DNA of 64,000 nucleotides from Candidatus Didemnitutus sp. GTDB lineage: Bacteria > Verrucomicrobiota > Verrucomicrobiia > Opitutales > Opitutaceae. Where the stretch lies: contig JAHCAY010000001.1 of the NCBI GenBank assembly GCA_019634575.1, forward strand, positions 744,001 to 808,000, given 5' to 3'. The notes under the pieces were generated by a model. That model had not been told where the DNA came from. It did no database searches and saw nothing but the letters and a program-made list of their open reading frames with translations. Every line of letters begins with the position of its first letter. Position 1 is the first letter of the stretch. Both the position numbers and the translations under genes were made by a program. Positions 53,706-61,677 of this stretch are shown one piece after another.

Positions 53706-54860
53706 ATGACCGCCTCCGCCCAACTCCCGCTGCGCTGCTGGGCCGAGATCGATCTCGCCGCGCTCGAGCGCAACCTCCGCCTCATCCGCGCCTCGCTCCC
53801 GCCGCACATCCGCTACGTCGCCGTCGTCAAGGCCGACGCCTACGGCCACGGCCTCCCGCAAACCGCCGCGCGCCTCATGCACGCCGGCGCCGACCTGCTC
53901 GCCGTCGCCAACATCGCCGAGGCCGCCGCCATCCGCGAGCTCAGCCCCGATTTTCCCGTTCTCCTCCTCGGCGCCACGTTGCCCGACGAAGACCGCTTCC
54001 TCGCCGAACTCGATCTCGCCGCCACCGTCTCGAGCCTCGACGAAGTGCACCGCTTCGACGCTGCCGCCCGCTCCGCCGGAAAACCGCTCGCGGTCCACCT
54101 CAAGATCGACACCGGCATGGGCCGCCTCGGCGTCTGGGCCGACCGCGTCCCCGAGCTCCACGCCGCCATCCGCGACTCCGCCCATCTCCGCCTCGCCGGC
54201 GTGTTCACGCACTTCGCGAGCGCCGACGACGATCCCGCCTTCACCGCCGACCAACGCGCGCTTTTCCTCCGCGCTCTCGCGCACTGCCCCGGCCTCGATC
54301 CCGCGCGCGTGCTCATCCACGCCGACAACAGCGCCGGCCTCGAGACCACGCCCGGCCAAGGCAGCCCCTTCAACGCCGTGCGCGTCGGCCTCCTCCAATT
54401 CGGCGTCCTCCCGCATCCGCACTCCCTGCTCGCCCGCGTGCACACCGAGCCGGTCTTCAGCTTCCACGCGCGCCTCGGTCTCGTGAAGAACCTCCCCGCC
54501 GGCGCCACCGTCAGCTACGGCCGCACGCACCGCCTCACCCGCGCCTCGCGCGTCGCCATCGTCACCGCCGGCTACGGCGACGGCCTGCCCCGCGCCGCCA
54601 GCAATCGCGGCACCGTCCTCGTCGGCGAACGACGTTGCCCGATCCTCGGCCGCGTCTGCATGGACCAAACCATCGTCGACGTCACCGATCTTTCCGTCCC
54701 ACCGCGCGCCGGCGATCCCGTCGTCCTCGTCGGCCGCCAAGGCGACGCCCAGATCACGCTCGCCGAGTTCAGCGCCGCCGCCGACACGATTCCCTGGGAA
54801 ACCCTCACCTCCGTCACCAAACGCGTCGCCCGCCGCTACAAGACCGCGTTGGGCGTGTGA
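53706..54860 (+). CDS. alr: Alanine racemase
   Basis: The 384-aa PLP enzyme has the cofactor Lys42 in VVKADAYGHG, the second catalytic base Tyr in AGYGDGLPR near residue 290, HLKIDTGMGRLG and the C-terminal CMDQTIVDVTD. It converts L-alanine to D-alanine for peptidoglycan. It starts at ATG 53706, after a repeat-filled spacer behind tsaB. Confidence 0.96.
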   Translation: MTASAQLPLRCWAEIDLAALERNLRLIRASLPPHIRYVAVVKADAYGHGLPQTAARLMHAGADLLAVANIAEAAAIRELSPDFPVLLLGATLPDEDRFLAELDLAATVSSLDEVHRFDAAARSAGKPLAVHLKIDTGMGRLGVWADRVPELHAAIRDSAHLRLAGVFTHFASADDDPAFTADQRALFLRALAHCPGLDPARVLIHADNSAGLETTPGQGSPFNAVRVGLLQFGVLPHPHSLLARVHTEPVFSFHARLGLVKNLPAGATVSYGRTHRLTRASRVAIVTAGYGDGLPRAASNRGTVLVGERRCPILGRVCMDQTIVDVTDLSVPPRAGDPVVLVGRQGDAQITLAEFSAAADTIPWETLTSVTKRVARRYKTALGV

Positions 54861-54879
54861 ACCCGCCTGCCGCAGATCG

Positions 54880-54960
54880 TTGTGGGAGCGACCTCGGTCG
54901 CGACATTTGCGCCGTGCTCGCCAAACACGCTCCCCGTCGCGAGCAAGCTCGCTCCCACAA
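54880..54960. repeat. REP-doublet (REPIN-like) inverted pair
   Basis: Two arms of about 24 bases, 54881-54904 and 54936-54959, are reverse complements with three mismatches. Both begin TGTGGGAGCGA and end TCGCGAC when read inward. About 31 bases separate them. It opens the 329-base non-coding gap 54861-55189. Confidence 0.8.
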
Positions 54961-55005
54961 GACTCTCAGCGCGTCGCCTGGTGCCACCCGACCGAGTTCT
55001 ATGTG

Positions 55006-55077
55006 ACCACGGTTTTACGGATCACGCTCCCGCTCGTCATCGCACCATCCGTGCCTTTCATCCGTGCCATCCGTGGT
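55006..55077. repeat. Second inverted word-repeat pair in the same gap
   Basis: ACCACGGTTTTACGGAT (55006-55022) is matched in inverse by ATCCGTGCCATCCGTGGT (55060-55077). The flanking bases repeat CATCCGTGCC words. The rest of the gap (to 55189) shows no gene. Confidence 0.6.
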
Positions 55078-55189
55078 AAGGCAAAAATTCCCTCGCGGCA
55101 TGCGCCGCTCTCGCCGCCATCCACGCTCGCGCTATTCCGCTGAAACTTTTCTTCGCCCCCGCGCGTCTCTTCGACAACCTCTCGCGCCC

Positions 55190-56686
55190 ATGGCCACCGC
55201 CACTCGTTCGCTGCGTTCGCTCTCTCCTCAGGAAGCCTGGCAACCCCTCCCCGCCACCGAGTGGGACGAGGCCGCCGCCCGCCACCTCCTCCGCCGCATC
55301 GGCTGGTCGGCCACGCCCGCCGAGACCGCCCGCGCACTCCACGACGGCCCCGCCGCGACCCTGCAACGCGCTTTCGCCCACCCCGTCGCGTTCCCCAAGC
55401 CCGCCCTCATCGCCCAGCTCGAAGCCGACGGTCCCGAACTCCTCCGCGCCATGGGCCGCGGCGACGCCGAGCAAAAACGCCTTGCCGCCCAGGACGCCCG
55501 CGAGCGCTCCCGCGAGGCGCTCGCCGACATGACCGTGCAGTGGCTCCAACTCGCCGCGCAGCCCGCGAATGCGCCCTTCGAAAAATGGTGCCTCTTTCTC
55601 CAGGACGTCTGGGTCGTCGGCGCCGAGAAGGTCAAGAACTCCGCCCTCCTCTACCAACACCAGGATTGGATCCGCCGCGCCGCGCTCTCGACCGCACCGC
55701 TCCTCGCAAAGGCGATGTCCCGCTCGCCCGCGATGATCCTCTACCTCGACCTGCAGCAGAGCAAAGCCGAGGCGCCGAACGAGAATTTCGCCCGCGAACT
55801 CTTCGAGCTCTTCACCCTCGGCGAAGGCAACTACACCGAAAACGACATCAAGCAGGCCGCGCGCGCCTTCACCGGCTATCGGCAGGTTGCGGGCAAATTC
55901 ATTTTCCAACGCCGCCAGCACGACACCGGCGCGAAGACCGTTTTCGGCACGACCGGCAACTTCGACGGCGACGGCATCATCGACCTCGTCTTCCGCCAAA
56001 AAGCCGCCGGCACCTTCATCCCGCGCGAGATGGTGAAGTTCTACCTGAGCGAGACCGCGCTCCCCGCCGAATACACCGACGCCCTCGGCGCGTGGTGGGC
56101 GCAGCAAGGCTACAAATTCGGCGCTCTCCTCGGCGCCTTCTTCGGCAGCCGCCTCTTCTACGCCGAGGAATTCCGCGGCAATTTCATCAAGAGCCCGCTG
56201 CAATACTTCCTCGGCCTCACGCAGGACCTCGACCTCACGCCCGCGCCGCTCGCGCGCCAAGTCATCGGCGCGCTGCGCTCGATGGGCCAGATGCCGTTCA
56301 ACCCGCCCAACGTCCGCGGTTGGGTCGGCGGCCGCAACTGGATCAACTCCGCCACGCTCTCCACGCGCCGCGTTGTCGCCAACGCGCTGCTCAACCCGCT
56401 CAACGAGTCCACGCTCAACGCCGACGAGCTCTTCGAACTCGACGTCGCCGCCACCAACGGCGTCTCGAACTTCACGCTCGCCCCCACGCGCCTCGACGCG
56501 TGGGCCAAGCTCCCGCCCGCCGCCGCCGCCCGCGCGCTCCTCGACCTCGCGCTACCGTCCCAAGCCGACCCCGCGCTCGCCGACGAGCTCGCCGGCTTCC
56601 TCGCCAAAGGCAACGCCGCCCCGCGCGCCCGCGTCCGCACCGCCCTCGCCACGCTCCTCGAATCGCCCAACTACCAGCTCTGCTGA
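55190..56686 (+). CDS. DUF1800 family protein
   Basis: The 498-aa product is recognised by EAAARHLLRRIGWSATPAE near the start and MILYLDLQQSKAEAPNENFARELFELFTLGEGNYTENDIKQAARAFTGYR in the centre. FIPREMVKFYLSE and GQMPFNPPNVRGWVGGRNWIN follow. DUF1800 proteins usually pair with DUF1501 proteins, as here. Their biochemical role is not established. ATG 55190 follows a repeat-rich gap. No clear signal peptide is seen at this start. Confidence 0.9.
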   Translation: MATATRSLRSLSPQEAWQPLPATEWDEAAARHLLRRIGWSATPAETARALHDGPAATLQRAFAHPVAFPKPALIAQLEADGPELLRAMGRGDAEQKRLAAQDARERSREALADMTVQWLQLAAQPANAPFEKWCLFLQDVWVVGAEKVKNSALLYQHQDWIRRAALSTAPLLAKAMSRSPAMILYLDLQQSKAEAPNENFARELFELFTLGEGNYTENDIKQAARAFTGYRQVAGKFIFQRRQHDTGAKTVFGTTGNFDGDGIIDLVFRQKAAGTFIPREMVKFYLSETALPAEYTDALGAWWAQQGYKFGALLGAFFGSRLFYAEEFRGNFIKSPLQYFLGLTQDLDLTPAPLARQVIGALRSMGQMPFNPPNVRGWVGGRNWINSATLSTRRVVANALLNPLNESTLNADELFELDVAATNGVSNFTLAPTRLDAWAKLPPAAAARALLDLALPSQADPALADELAGFLAKGNAAPRARVRTALATLLESPNYQLC

Positions 56687-56718
56687 GCGAGCGGTCAGGC
56701 TTCAGCCGGACCAGAAGG

Positions 56719-56856
56719 AACCACGAATGGACACGAATTCACACGAATCCCGAACCGACAGGCCAAGATGCGCGCGCGAGAAGCCTCCTCGCACCGCCCG
56801 GCTCCGGCCCGTTCCCTCGCCATTTCATTCGTGTTTATTCGTGTCCATTCGTGGTT
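56719..56856. repeat. Inverted pair of ACGAAT-word repeats
   Basis: Arms 56719-56748 and 56827-56856 are 30-base reverse complements with two mismatches, built from CACGAAT words (ACCACGAATGGACACGAAT). They frame about 78 bases between the DUF1800 and DUF1501 genes. Confidence 0.85.
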
Positions 56857-56933
56857 GAACCGAATTTCTCACTTCGACGCGTTCCTCCCCGCTCCTCTCG
56901 CTCCCAGCTCCCCGCTCCCAGCTTTTCTTCCCG

Positions 56934-58199
56934 ATGAACAACCCGCACCCGTTCCTCCCCTCCACGCGCCGCGAGTTTCTCCGCTACACCAGCCGCGGCA
57001 TCGGCCTGCTCGCGTTCAGCCGCTTCGCGCCGTCGTTCATCGTCGAGTCCGTCGCCGCCGAAGCGCCCGTCGCGGAAAAGGACCGCACCATCCTCGTCCT
57101 CGTCCAACTCGCCGGCGGCAACGACGGCCTCAACACCGTCGTCCCCTACGCCGATCCCAACTACCGCCGCCTCCGCCCGACGCTCGGCCTGCCCGAGTCC
57201 GATCTCCTCACCGTCGGCCACGGCATCGCCCTGCACAAAGCCTGCGCCCCGCTCCACGCGCTGCTCCAGGACGGCAAGCTCGGCATCGTGCAGAACGTCG
57301 GCTACCCCAACCCGAACCGCTCGCACTTCCGCTCGACCGAGATCTGGGAAACCGCCGCCAACTCTGACCAGACGCTCGCGACCGGCTGGCTCGGCCGCTA
57401 CTTCGACAACGCCTGCGCCGGCACACCGGCCGGCACGCCGTGCGCCGTCAGCATCGGCAACGAGGTGCCGCAGGCCTTCCTCAGCGAGCAGAACCACGCC
57501 ACCTTCAACCTTGCCGCCGGCGCGCGCGGCGGCCGCGGCGGCCGCGAAAATCTCGCGCTGCTCGAAAACATGCTCCAACGCCCGGCCGTCGCCGCCAGCG
57601 GCCCCGACGACCACGAGCACGACAACACGAGCTACCTGCGCCACACGATGATGGACGCGCTCGTCACCGAGAAACGCTTCCAGCAAATCCTGGCCGACTA
57701 CCGCCCCGGCGCCGAGTATCCCGGCAACGCCTTCGCCGGCTCGCTGCGCAACGTCGCCGCGCTCATCGCCGCCGGCAACGCCACCCGCGTCTACTACGTC
57801 TCGCTCGGCGGCTTCGACACCCACGCCAACCAAGCCGGCGCACACGCCAATCTGCTCAAGCAACTCAGCGAAGGCCTCGCCGCTTTCCAGCGCGACCTCG
57901 AGAGCAAGAAACTCGACGGTCAGGTGCTCACGATGACGTTCTCCGAATTCGGCCGCCGCCCGAGTGAGAACGAGAGCAAGGGCACCGACCACGGCACCGC
58001 CGCGCCGCTCTTCGTCCTCGGCTCGCACGTGAAGTCCGGCCTGCACGGCACCGCCCCGAGCCTCGCCGTGGAGCACAACCAGGACCTCACCTTCTCGACC
58101 GACTTCCGCGCCGTCTACGCCACCGTCCTCGACCGCTGGCTCGCCTGCGACTCGCAAAAAATCCTCGGCACGAAATTCGCCCCGCTGACGTTCGTGTGA
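56934..58199 (+). CDS. DUF1501 family protein, Tat-exported
   Basis: The 421-aa product begins with a twin-arginine signal (STRREFLRYTSRGIGLLAFSR), suggesting export of a folded protein. It shares the DUF1501 markers RTILVLVQLAGGNDGLNTVVPY, NRSHFRSTEIWE and SLGGFDTHANQ, and the ending TMTFSEFGRRPSENESKGTDHGTAAPLFVLG. This family is distantly related to alkaline-phosphatase-like hydrolases. It follows its usual DUF1800 partner across a spacer that holds a 138-base inverted repeat. Confidence 0.93.
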   Translation: MNNPHPFLPSTRREFLRYTSRGIGLLAFSRFAPSFIVESVAAEAPVAEKDRTILVLVQLAGGNDGLNTVVPYADPNYRRLRPTLGLPESDLLTVGHGIALHKACAPLHALLQDGKLGIVQNVGYPNPNRSHFRSTEIWETAANSDQTLATGWLGRYFDNACAGTPAGTPCAVSIGNEVPQAFLSEQNHATFNLAAGARGGRGGRENLALLENMLQRPAVAASGPDDHEHDNTSYLRHTMMDALVTEKRFQQILADYRPGAEYPGNAFAGSLRNVAALIAAGNATRVYYVSLGGFDTHANQAGAHANLLKQLSEGLAAFQRDLESKKLDGQVLTMTFSEFGRRPSENESKGTDHGTAAPLFVLGSHVKSGLHGTAPSLAVEHNQDLTFSTDFRAVYATVLDRWLACDSQKILGTKFAPLTFV

Positions 58200-58212
58200 C
58201 GTGGCGAAGCGT

Positions 58213-58253
58213 TCAGCGCTCAGCTCCCAGCGATCAGCGGTCAGCTTTCAGCG
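58213..58253. repeat. CAGC(G)-word direct repeats
   Basis: TCAGC and CAGCG words recur at 7-8 base steps (CAGCGCTCAGCTCCCAGCGA and on). They open the non-coding gap 58200-58506 between the DUF1501 and hsdR genes. Confidence 0.55.
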
Positions 58254-58265
58254 CCCAACCGGTAG

Positions 58266-58287
58266 GGGCGGTTGCCCCCAACCGCCC
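58266..58287. repeat. Hairpin GGGCGGTTG-CCCC-CAACCGCCC
   Basis: A perfect 9-base stem with a CCCC loop and no T-tract follows, so it is not an evident terminator. Confidence 0.6.
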
Positions 58288-58354
58288 TCCCCTCGCGCCG
58301 CGCCGCAACGCCCAAACCGCGTTTCGATTCCCCTCGCGAGACCGCGCCCGGTAG

Positions 58355-58375
58355 CCCGCGCCCTCCGGGCGCGGG
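58355..58375. repeat. Hairpin CCCGCGCCC-TCC-GGGCGCGGG
   Basis: A perfect 9-base stem with a 3-base loop lies in the same gap. About 130 bases of ordinary-looking sequence follow before hsdR. I see no gene or clear promoter there. Confidence 0.65.
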
Positions 58376-58506
58376 TCGATCGCCGCGCCACCCGACCGAG
58401 CGCCCCCGACTTCCGCCTTGCGGCTTTTTCCAGCGTTTCCGAAATTGGCCCGTGCGGAACCGTTCGGCTGGGCCAAGCCGGGCAGGTCGCAGCCCCCGTG
58501 CCCCGA

Positions 58507-60891
58507 ATGTCGAACGAAGCCGATACCTGTCGAAAATTGGTCGTGCCGATGCTCCAAGCTGCCGGCTGGGATAACTCGCCGCACACCATCGCGGAACAGC
58601 GCAGCATCACCGACGGGCGCATCGTTCCGGTTGGAAAAGGCTTCATCCGCAAGCCGCCCAAGCGCGTCGACTACCTGCTCTGCTACGAGCGCAACCTGCC
58701 CCTCGCGGTCGTTGAGGCCAAAGCCGACTACAAGACCGCCGGCGACGGTCTTCAACAGGCCAAGGACTACGCCGAGACGCTCGGCTTGAAATTCGCCTAC
58801 GCGACCAATGGCGCCGAGATCGTCGAGTTCGACTTCGTCACCGGCCAAGAGACTTTCGTTTCCGCTTACCCCACGCCCACGGAACTTTGGGCGCGATATC
58901 GCGCGGCGATGAACCTCACCGACGACGACGCGGCCGCACGGCTGGCCGCGCCGATGAACCGGGAGGTCAAGAAAGGCGAACGCTACTACCAAGAAATCGC
59001 CGTCAATCTCGCCGTCGCCGGCATCGTCACCGGCCGCCGTCGCCAACTGCTCACGCTCGCCACTGGCACCGGTAAGACCGCCGTGGCAGTCCAGATTTGC
59101 TGGAAGCTCTGGAGCACCGGCTGGAATCGCAAGGGCGAGCACCGCAAACCGAAGATTCTCTACCTCGCCGATCGCAGCATTCTCGTCGACGACCCGAAGG
59201 ACAAGGAGTTCGCGGTGTTCGGCGAGGCACGCTGGAAGATCGAGGGCGGCGTCAAGAACCTCGGGCGTGAGATGTATTTCGCGACTTACCAGGCGCTCAT
59301 GCCGCCGGATCCGAATCGCACCGACAAAACCAAACCGGGAACGCGCGCCTTCTACAAGGAGTTCGCCGCCGATTTCTTCGATCTGATCATCGTCGACGAA
59401 TGCCACCGCGGCAGCGCTGGCACCGATTCCAACTGGCGCGATATCCTCACCTATTTTGAGCCCGCGGCCCAACTCGGGATGACCGCCACGCCGCTGCGCG
59501 ACGACAACCGCGACACTTACCGCTATTTCGGCAACCCCATCTACACCTACTCGCTCCGCCAAGGCATCGAAGACGGTTTCCTCGCTCCCTACCGCGTGCA
59601 CCGCGTCGTCACGGAATGGGACGCCGCCGGCTGGCGCCCGAGCGCCGGCGACCTCGATCGTTATGGCCGCGCCATTCCGGACGAGGAATACCAGACGCAG
59701 GATTTCGAGCGCGCCGTGGCTCTCCGCGCCCGCACCCGAGCCATCGCTCGGCATCTGACCGAGTTTCTCCAGCGCACCGACCGCTTCGCCAAGACGATCG
59801 TGTTCTGCGTCGATCAGGAGCACGCCGACGAGATGCGTCGCGAGCTCAATAACCTGAACGCCGATCTCGTCGCGAAGCATCCCGACTACGTTTGCCGCGT
59901 CACCGCCGACGAAGGCGCGATCGGGCGCGGACACCTGAGCAAATTTCAGGATATCGAGACGCAAACACCCGTCATTCTCACCACCTCGCAGTTGCTCACC
60001 ACCGGCGTGAACGCGCCCACCTGCAAGAACGTCGTGTTGGCTCGCATCGTGTCTTCGATGACCGATTTCAAACAGATCATCGGGCGCGGCACCCGCGTGC
60101 GCGACGACTACGGCAAGCTGTGGTTCAACATCATCGACTACACGGGTTCGGCCACGCGCCTCTTTGCCGATCCTGATTTCGATGGCGAGCCAGCGCGCCT
60201 CAGCGAGAGCGACCTCGAAGGCCCGTATCCGGAAACCCCTCCAGACGACGACGGCGGCTCCGAAGAACCACCGCCGGACGACGGCGGCGTCATCATCGAT
60301 CCTCCGCCCGGCGGCGAGCGCCGCAAATACTACTTCGACGGCGGTCAGGTCGCGATCGCTGCGCACCTCGTCTATCACCTCGATCCCGACGGCAAGCAGC
60401 TCCGCGTCGTCCGCTACGTTGACTATACCGCCGAAAAAGTCCGCGATCTCGTGCCGAGCACTCCGGAGCTGCGCGCCAAATGGGCCGACCCCGCGCAACG
60501 CGCCGACATCATCGCCAAGCTGCAAGAGCGCGGCATCAGCTTCGACGAACTCGCCGCGCAGGCCAAGCAACCCGAGGCCGACCCGTTCGACCTGCTTTGC
60601 CATCTCGCCTTCAACGCCCCGCTGCGCACCCGCCGCGAGCGCGCCCAGCAGCTCAAACAGAACAAGCCCGACTACTTCGCGCGCTATTCGCCCGAAGCTC
60701 GCGCCGTCCTCGACGAATTGCTCGAGAAATACGCCGAGCACGGCGACGCGCAGTTCGTGCTGCCGGACATTCTCAAAGTCCCGCCGCTCTCCGAGCACGG
60801 CCAGATCGGCGACATCATCAAACTTTTCGGCTCGTCGGAAAAGCTCCGCGCGGCCGTCACCGAGCTGCAGAACTCGCTCTATGCCTCGTAA
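58507..60891 (+). CDS. hsdR: Type I restriction enzyme R subunit (HsdR, EcoEI-like)
   Basis: The 794-aa product has an N-terminal PD-(D/E)xK nuclease: Glu30 in AEQRSIT, Asp55 in RVDYLLCY and E70-x-K72 in VVEAK. The SF2 motor shows Walker A TLATGTGKTAVA near 186, Walker B IIVDECHRG near 297, TATPLRDDNRDT near 326 and the motif VI QIIGRGTRVRDD. A Pro/Asp-rich linker (EEPPPDDGG) joins an EcoEI-type C-terminal domain that binds the methylase. It translocates DNA and cuts unmodified invaders. The stop overlaps the next start by 11 bases. ATG 58507 is the best start, and GTG 58498 is possible. Confidence 0.95.
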   Translation: MSNEADTCRKLVVPMLQAAGWDNSPHTIAEQRSITDGRIVPVGKGFIRKPPKRVDYLLCYERNLPLAVVEAKADYKTAGDGLQQAKDYAETLGLKFAYATNGAEIVEFDFVTGQETFVSAYPTPTELWARYRAAMNLTDDDAAARLAAPMNREVKKGERYYQEIAVNLAVAGIVTGRRRQLLTLATGTGKTAVAVQICWKLWSTGWNRKGEHRKPKILYLADRSILVDDPKDKEFAVFGEARWKIEGGVKNLGREMYFATYQALMPPDPNRTDKTKPGTRAFYKEFAADFFDLIIVDECHRGSAGTDSNWRDILTYFEPAAQLGMTATPLRDDNRDTYRYFGNPIYTYSLRQGIEDGFLAPYRVHRVVTEWDAAGWRPSAGDLDRYGRAIPDEEYQTQDFERAVALRARTRAIARHLTEFLQRTDRFAKTIVFCVDQEHADEMRRELNNLNADLVAKHPDYVCRVTADEGAIGRGHLSKFQDIETQTPVILTTSQLLTTGVNAPTCKNVVLARIVSSMTDFKQIIGRGTRVRDDYGKLWFNIIDYTGSATRLFADPDFDGEPARLSESDLEGPYPETPPDDDGGSEEPPPDDGGVIIDPPPGGERRKYYFDGGQVAIAAHLVYHLDPDGKQLRVVRYVDYTAEKVRDLVPSTPELRAKWADPAQRADIIAKLQERGISFDELAAQAKQPEADPFDLLCHLAFNAPLRTRRERAQQLKQNKPDYFARYSPEARAVLDELLEKYAEHGDAQFVLPDILKVPPLSEHGQIGDIIKLFGSSEKLRAAVTELQNSLYAS

Positions 60892-61465
60892 GGCACCGGA
60901 CTGCCATGTAATCGCCGGCTCCAACGGCGCGGGCAAGAGCACCTTCGCGACCGAGTTTCTGCCGCGACACGCGCGCTGCACGAACTTCGTCAACGCCGAC
61001 TTGATCGCCCGCGGCCTGTCGCCGTTCGACCCCGCCGCGAGCCTCGTCCGGGCGGGTCGTCTGGTTCTGGAGCGCATCGTCGAGTTCGAGGCTGCCCGCA
61101 CCGGCTTTGCCTTCGAGACCACGCTTTCGGGTCGGACCTACGTTCCAGTCCTTCGCCGGCTGCGGGCCCGCGGCTTCAGAATCCATCTTTTCTACCTCTG
61201 GATTCCCGACCCCGATCTCGCGCTGCTGCGTATTCGCGACCGAGTGGAAAACGGCGGCCACGATGTGCCCGAGCACGACGTGCGGCGCCGCTTCGACCGC
61301 AGCCTGCGCAACTTCTTCACGCTCTACCGCCCCCTCTGCGACACCGTGCACTTCTTCGACAACTCGTCCGATGTCCCTCGGCTCGTTTTCAAAGACCGAG
61401 CTGGAAAAACGACGGTCGTTGATTCACTCCTCTACTCTGAAATCCAGTCCTCGCTGTCGCGATGA
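60881..61465 (+). CDS. Zeta-toxin family kinase (AAA-type) embedded in the hsd locus
   Basis: The 194-aa product has a P-loop GSNGAGKST at residues 13-21, the zeta-like FVNADLIARGLSPFDP with Asp40, FAFETTLSG, and the RIRDRV...GGHDVP...RRR region (about 122-145). Zeta toxins phosphorylate UDP-GlcNAc and block cell-wall synthesis, and relatives act as general small kinases. The reaction here is not certain. It starts inside the 3' end of hsdR and overlaps the next small gene by four bases. This suggests it is made with the restriction system. Confidence 0.85.
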   Translation: MPRKAPDCHVIAGSNGAGKSTFATEFLPRHARCTNFVNADLIARGLSPFDPAASLVRAGRLVLERIVEFEAARTGFAFETTLSGRTYVPVLRRLRARGFRIHLFYLWIPDPDLALLRIRDRVENGGHDVPEHDVRRRFDRSLRNFFTLYRPLCDTVHFFDNSSDVPRLVFKDRAGKTTVVDSLLYSEIQSSLSR

Positions 61466-61677
61466 AAAGAACTTCTCCGCTCACCCTCACCCAGAAGGCC
61501 GTCCGCGCCCTCGACACGGCCGTCGCCAAAGTCGTCGACGAGCACCGACGCCAGGGCCGCCCGCTGGCAGTCTGGCGTGACGGCAAGGCCGTGTGGCTGC
61601 CCGTCTCCGCGGCCGCAACCGCCGTCCAGGAATCTCCCGCCCCTTACGCGAAGAAGCCTCATGCCCCGCGCCGCTAA
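61462..61677 (+). CDS. Small basic protein, possible antitoxin partner of the zeta-like kinase
   Basis: The 71-aa product has a helical N-terminus with LTLTQKAVRALDTAVAKVVDEH, then RRQGRPLAVWRDGKAVWLPV, and a Pro/Lys-rich tail. It resembles short proteins often encoded beside zeta-like kinases, where the GRPxxVWxDGK strand is usual. An antitoxin role is inference. It overlaps the kinase by four bases and hsdM by 17 bases. Confidence 0.65.
   Translation: MKRTSPLTLTQKAVRALDTAVAKVVDEHRRQGRPLAVWRDGKAVWLPVSAAATAVQESPAPYAKKPHAPRR

Noticed and set aside
58234..61122. A 962-codon open frame on the minus strand opposite hsdR
   Set aside because: It lies antisense to a fully recognised HsdR and its translation has no domain. 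Long antisense frames are expected in GC-rich DNA with GC-ending codons.
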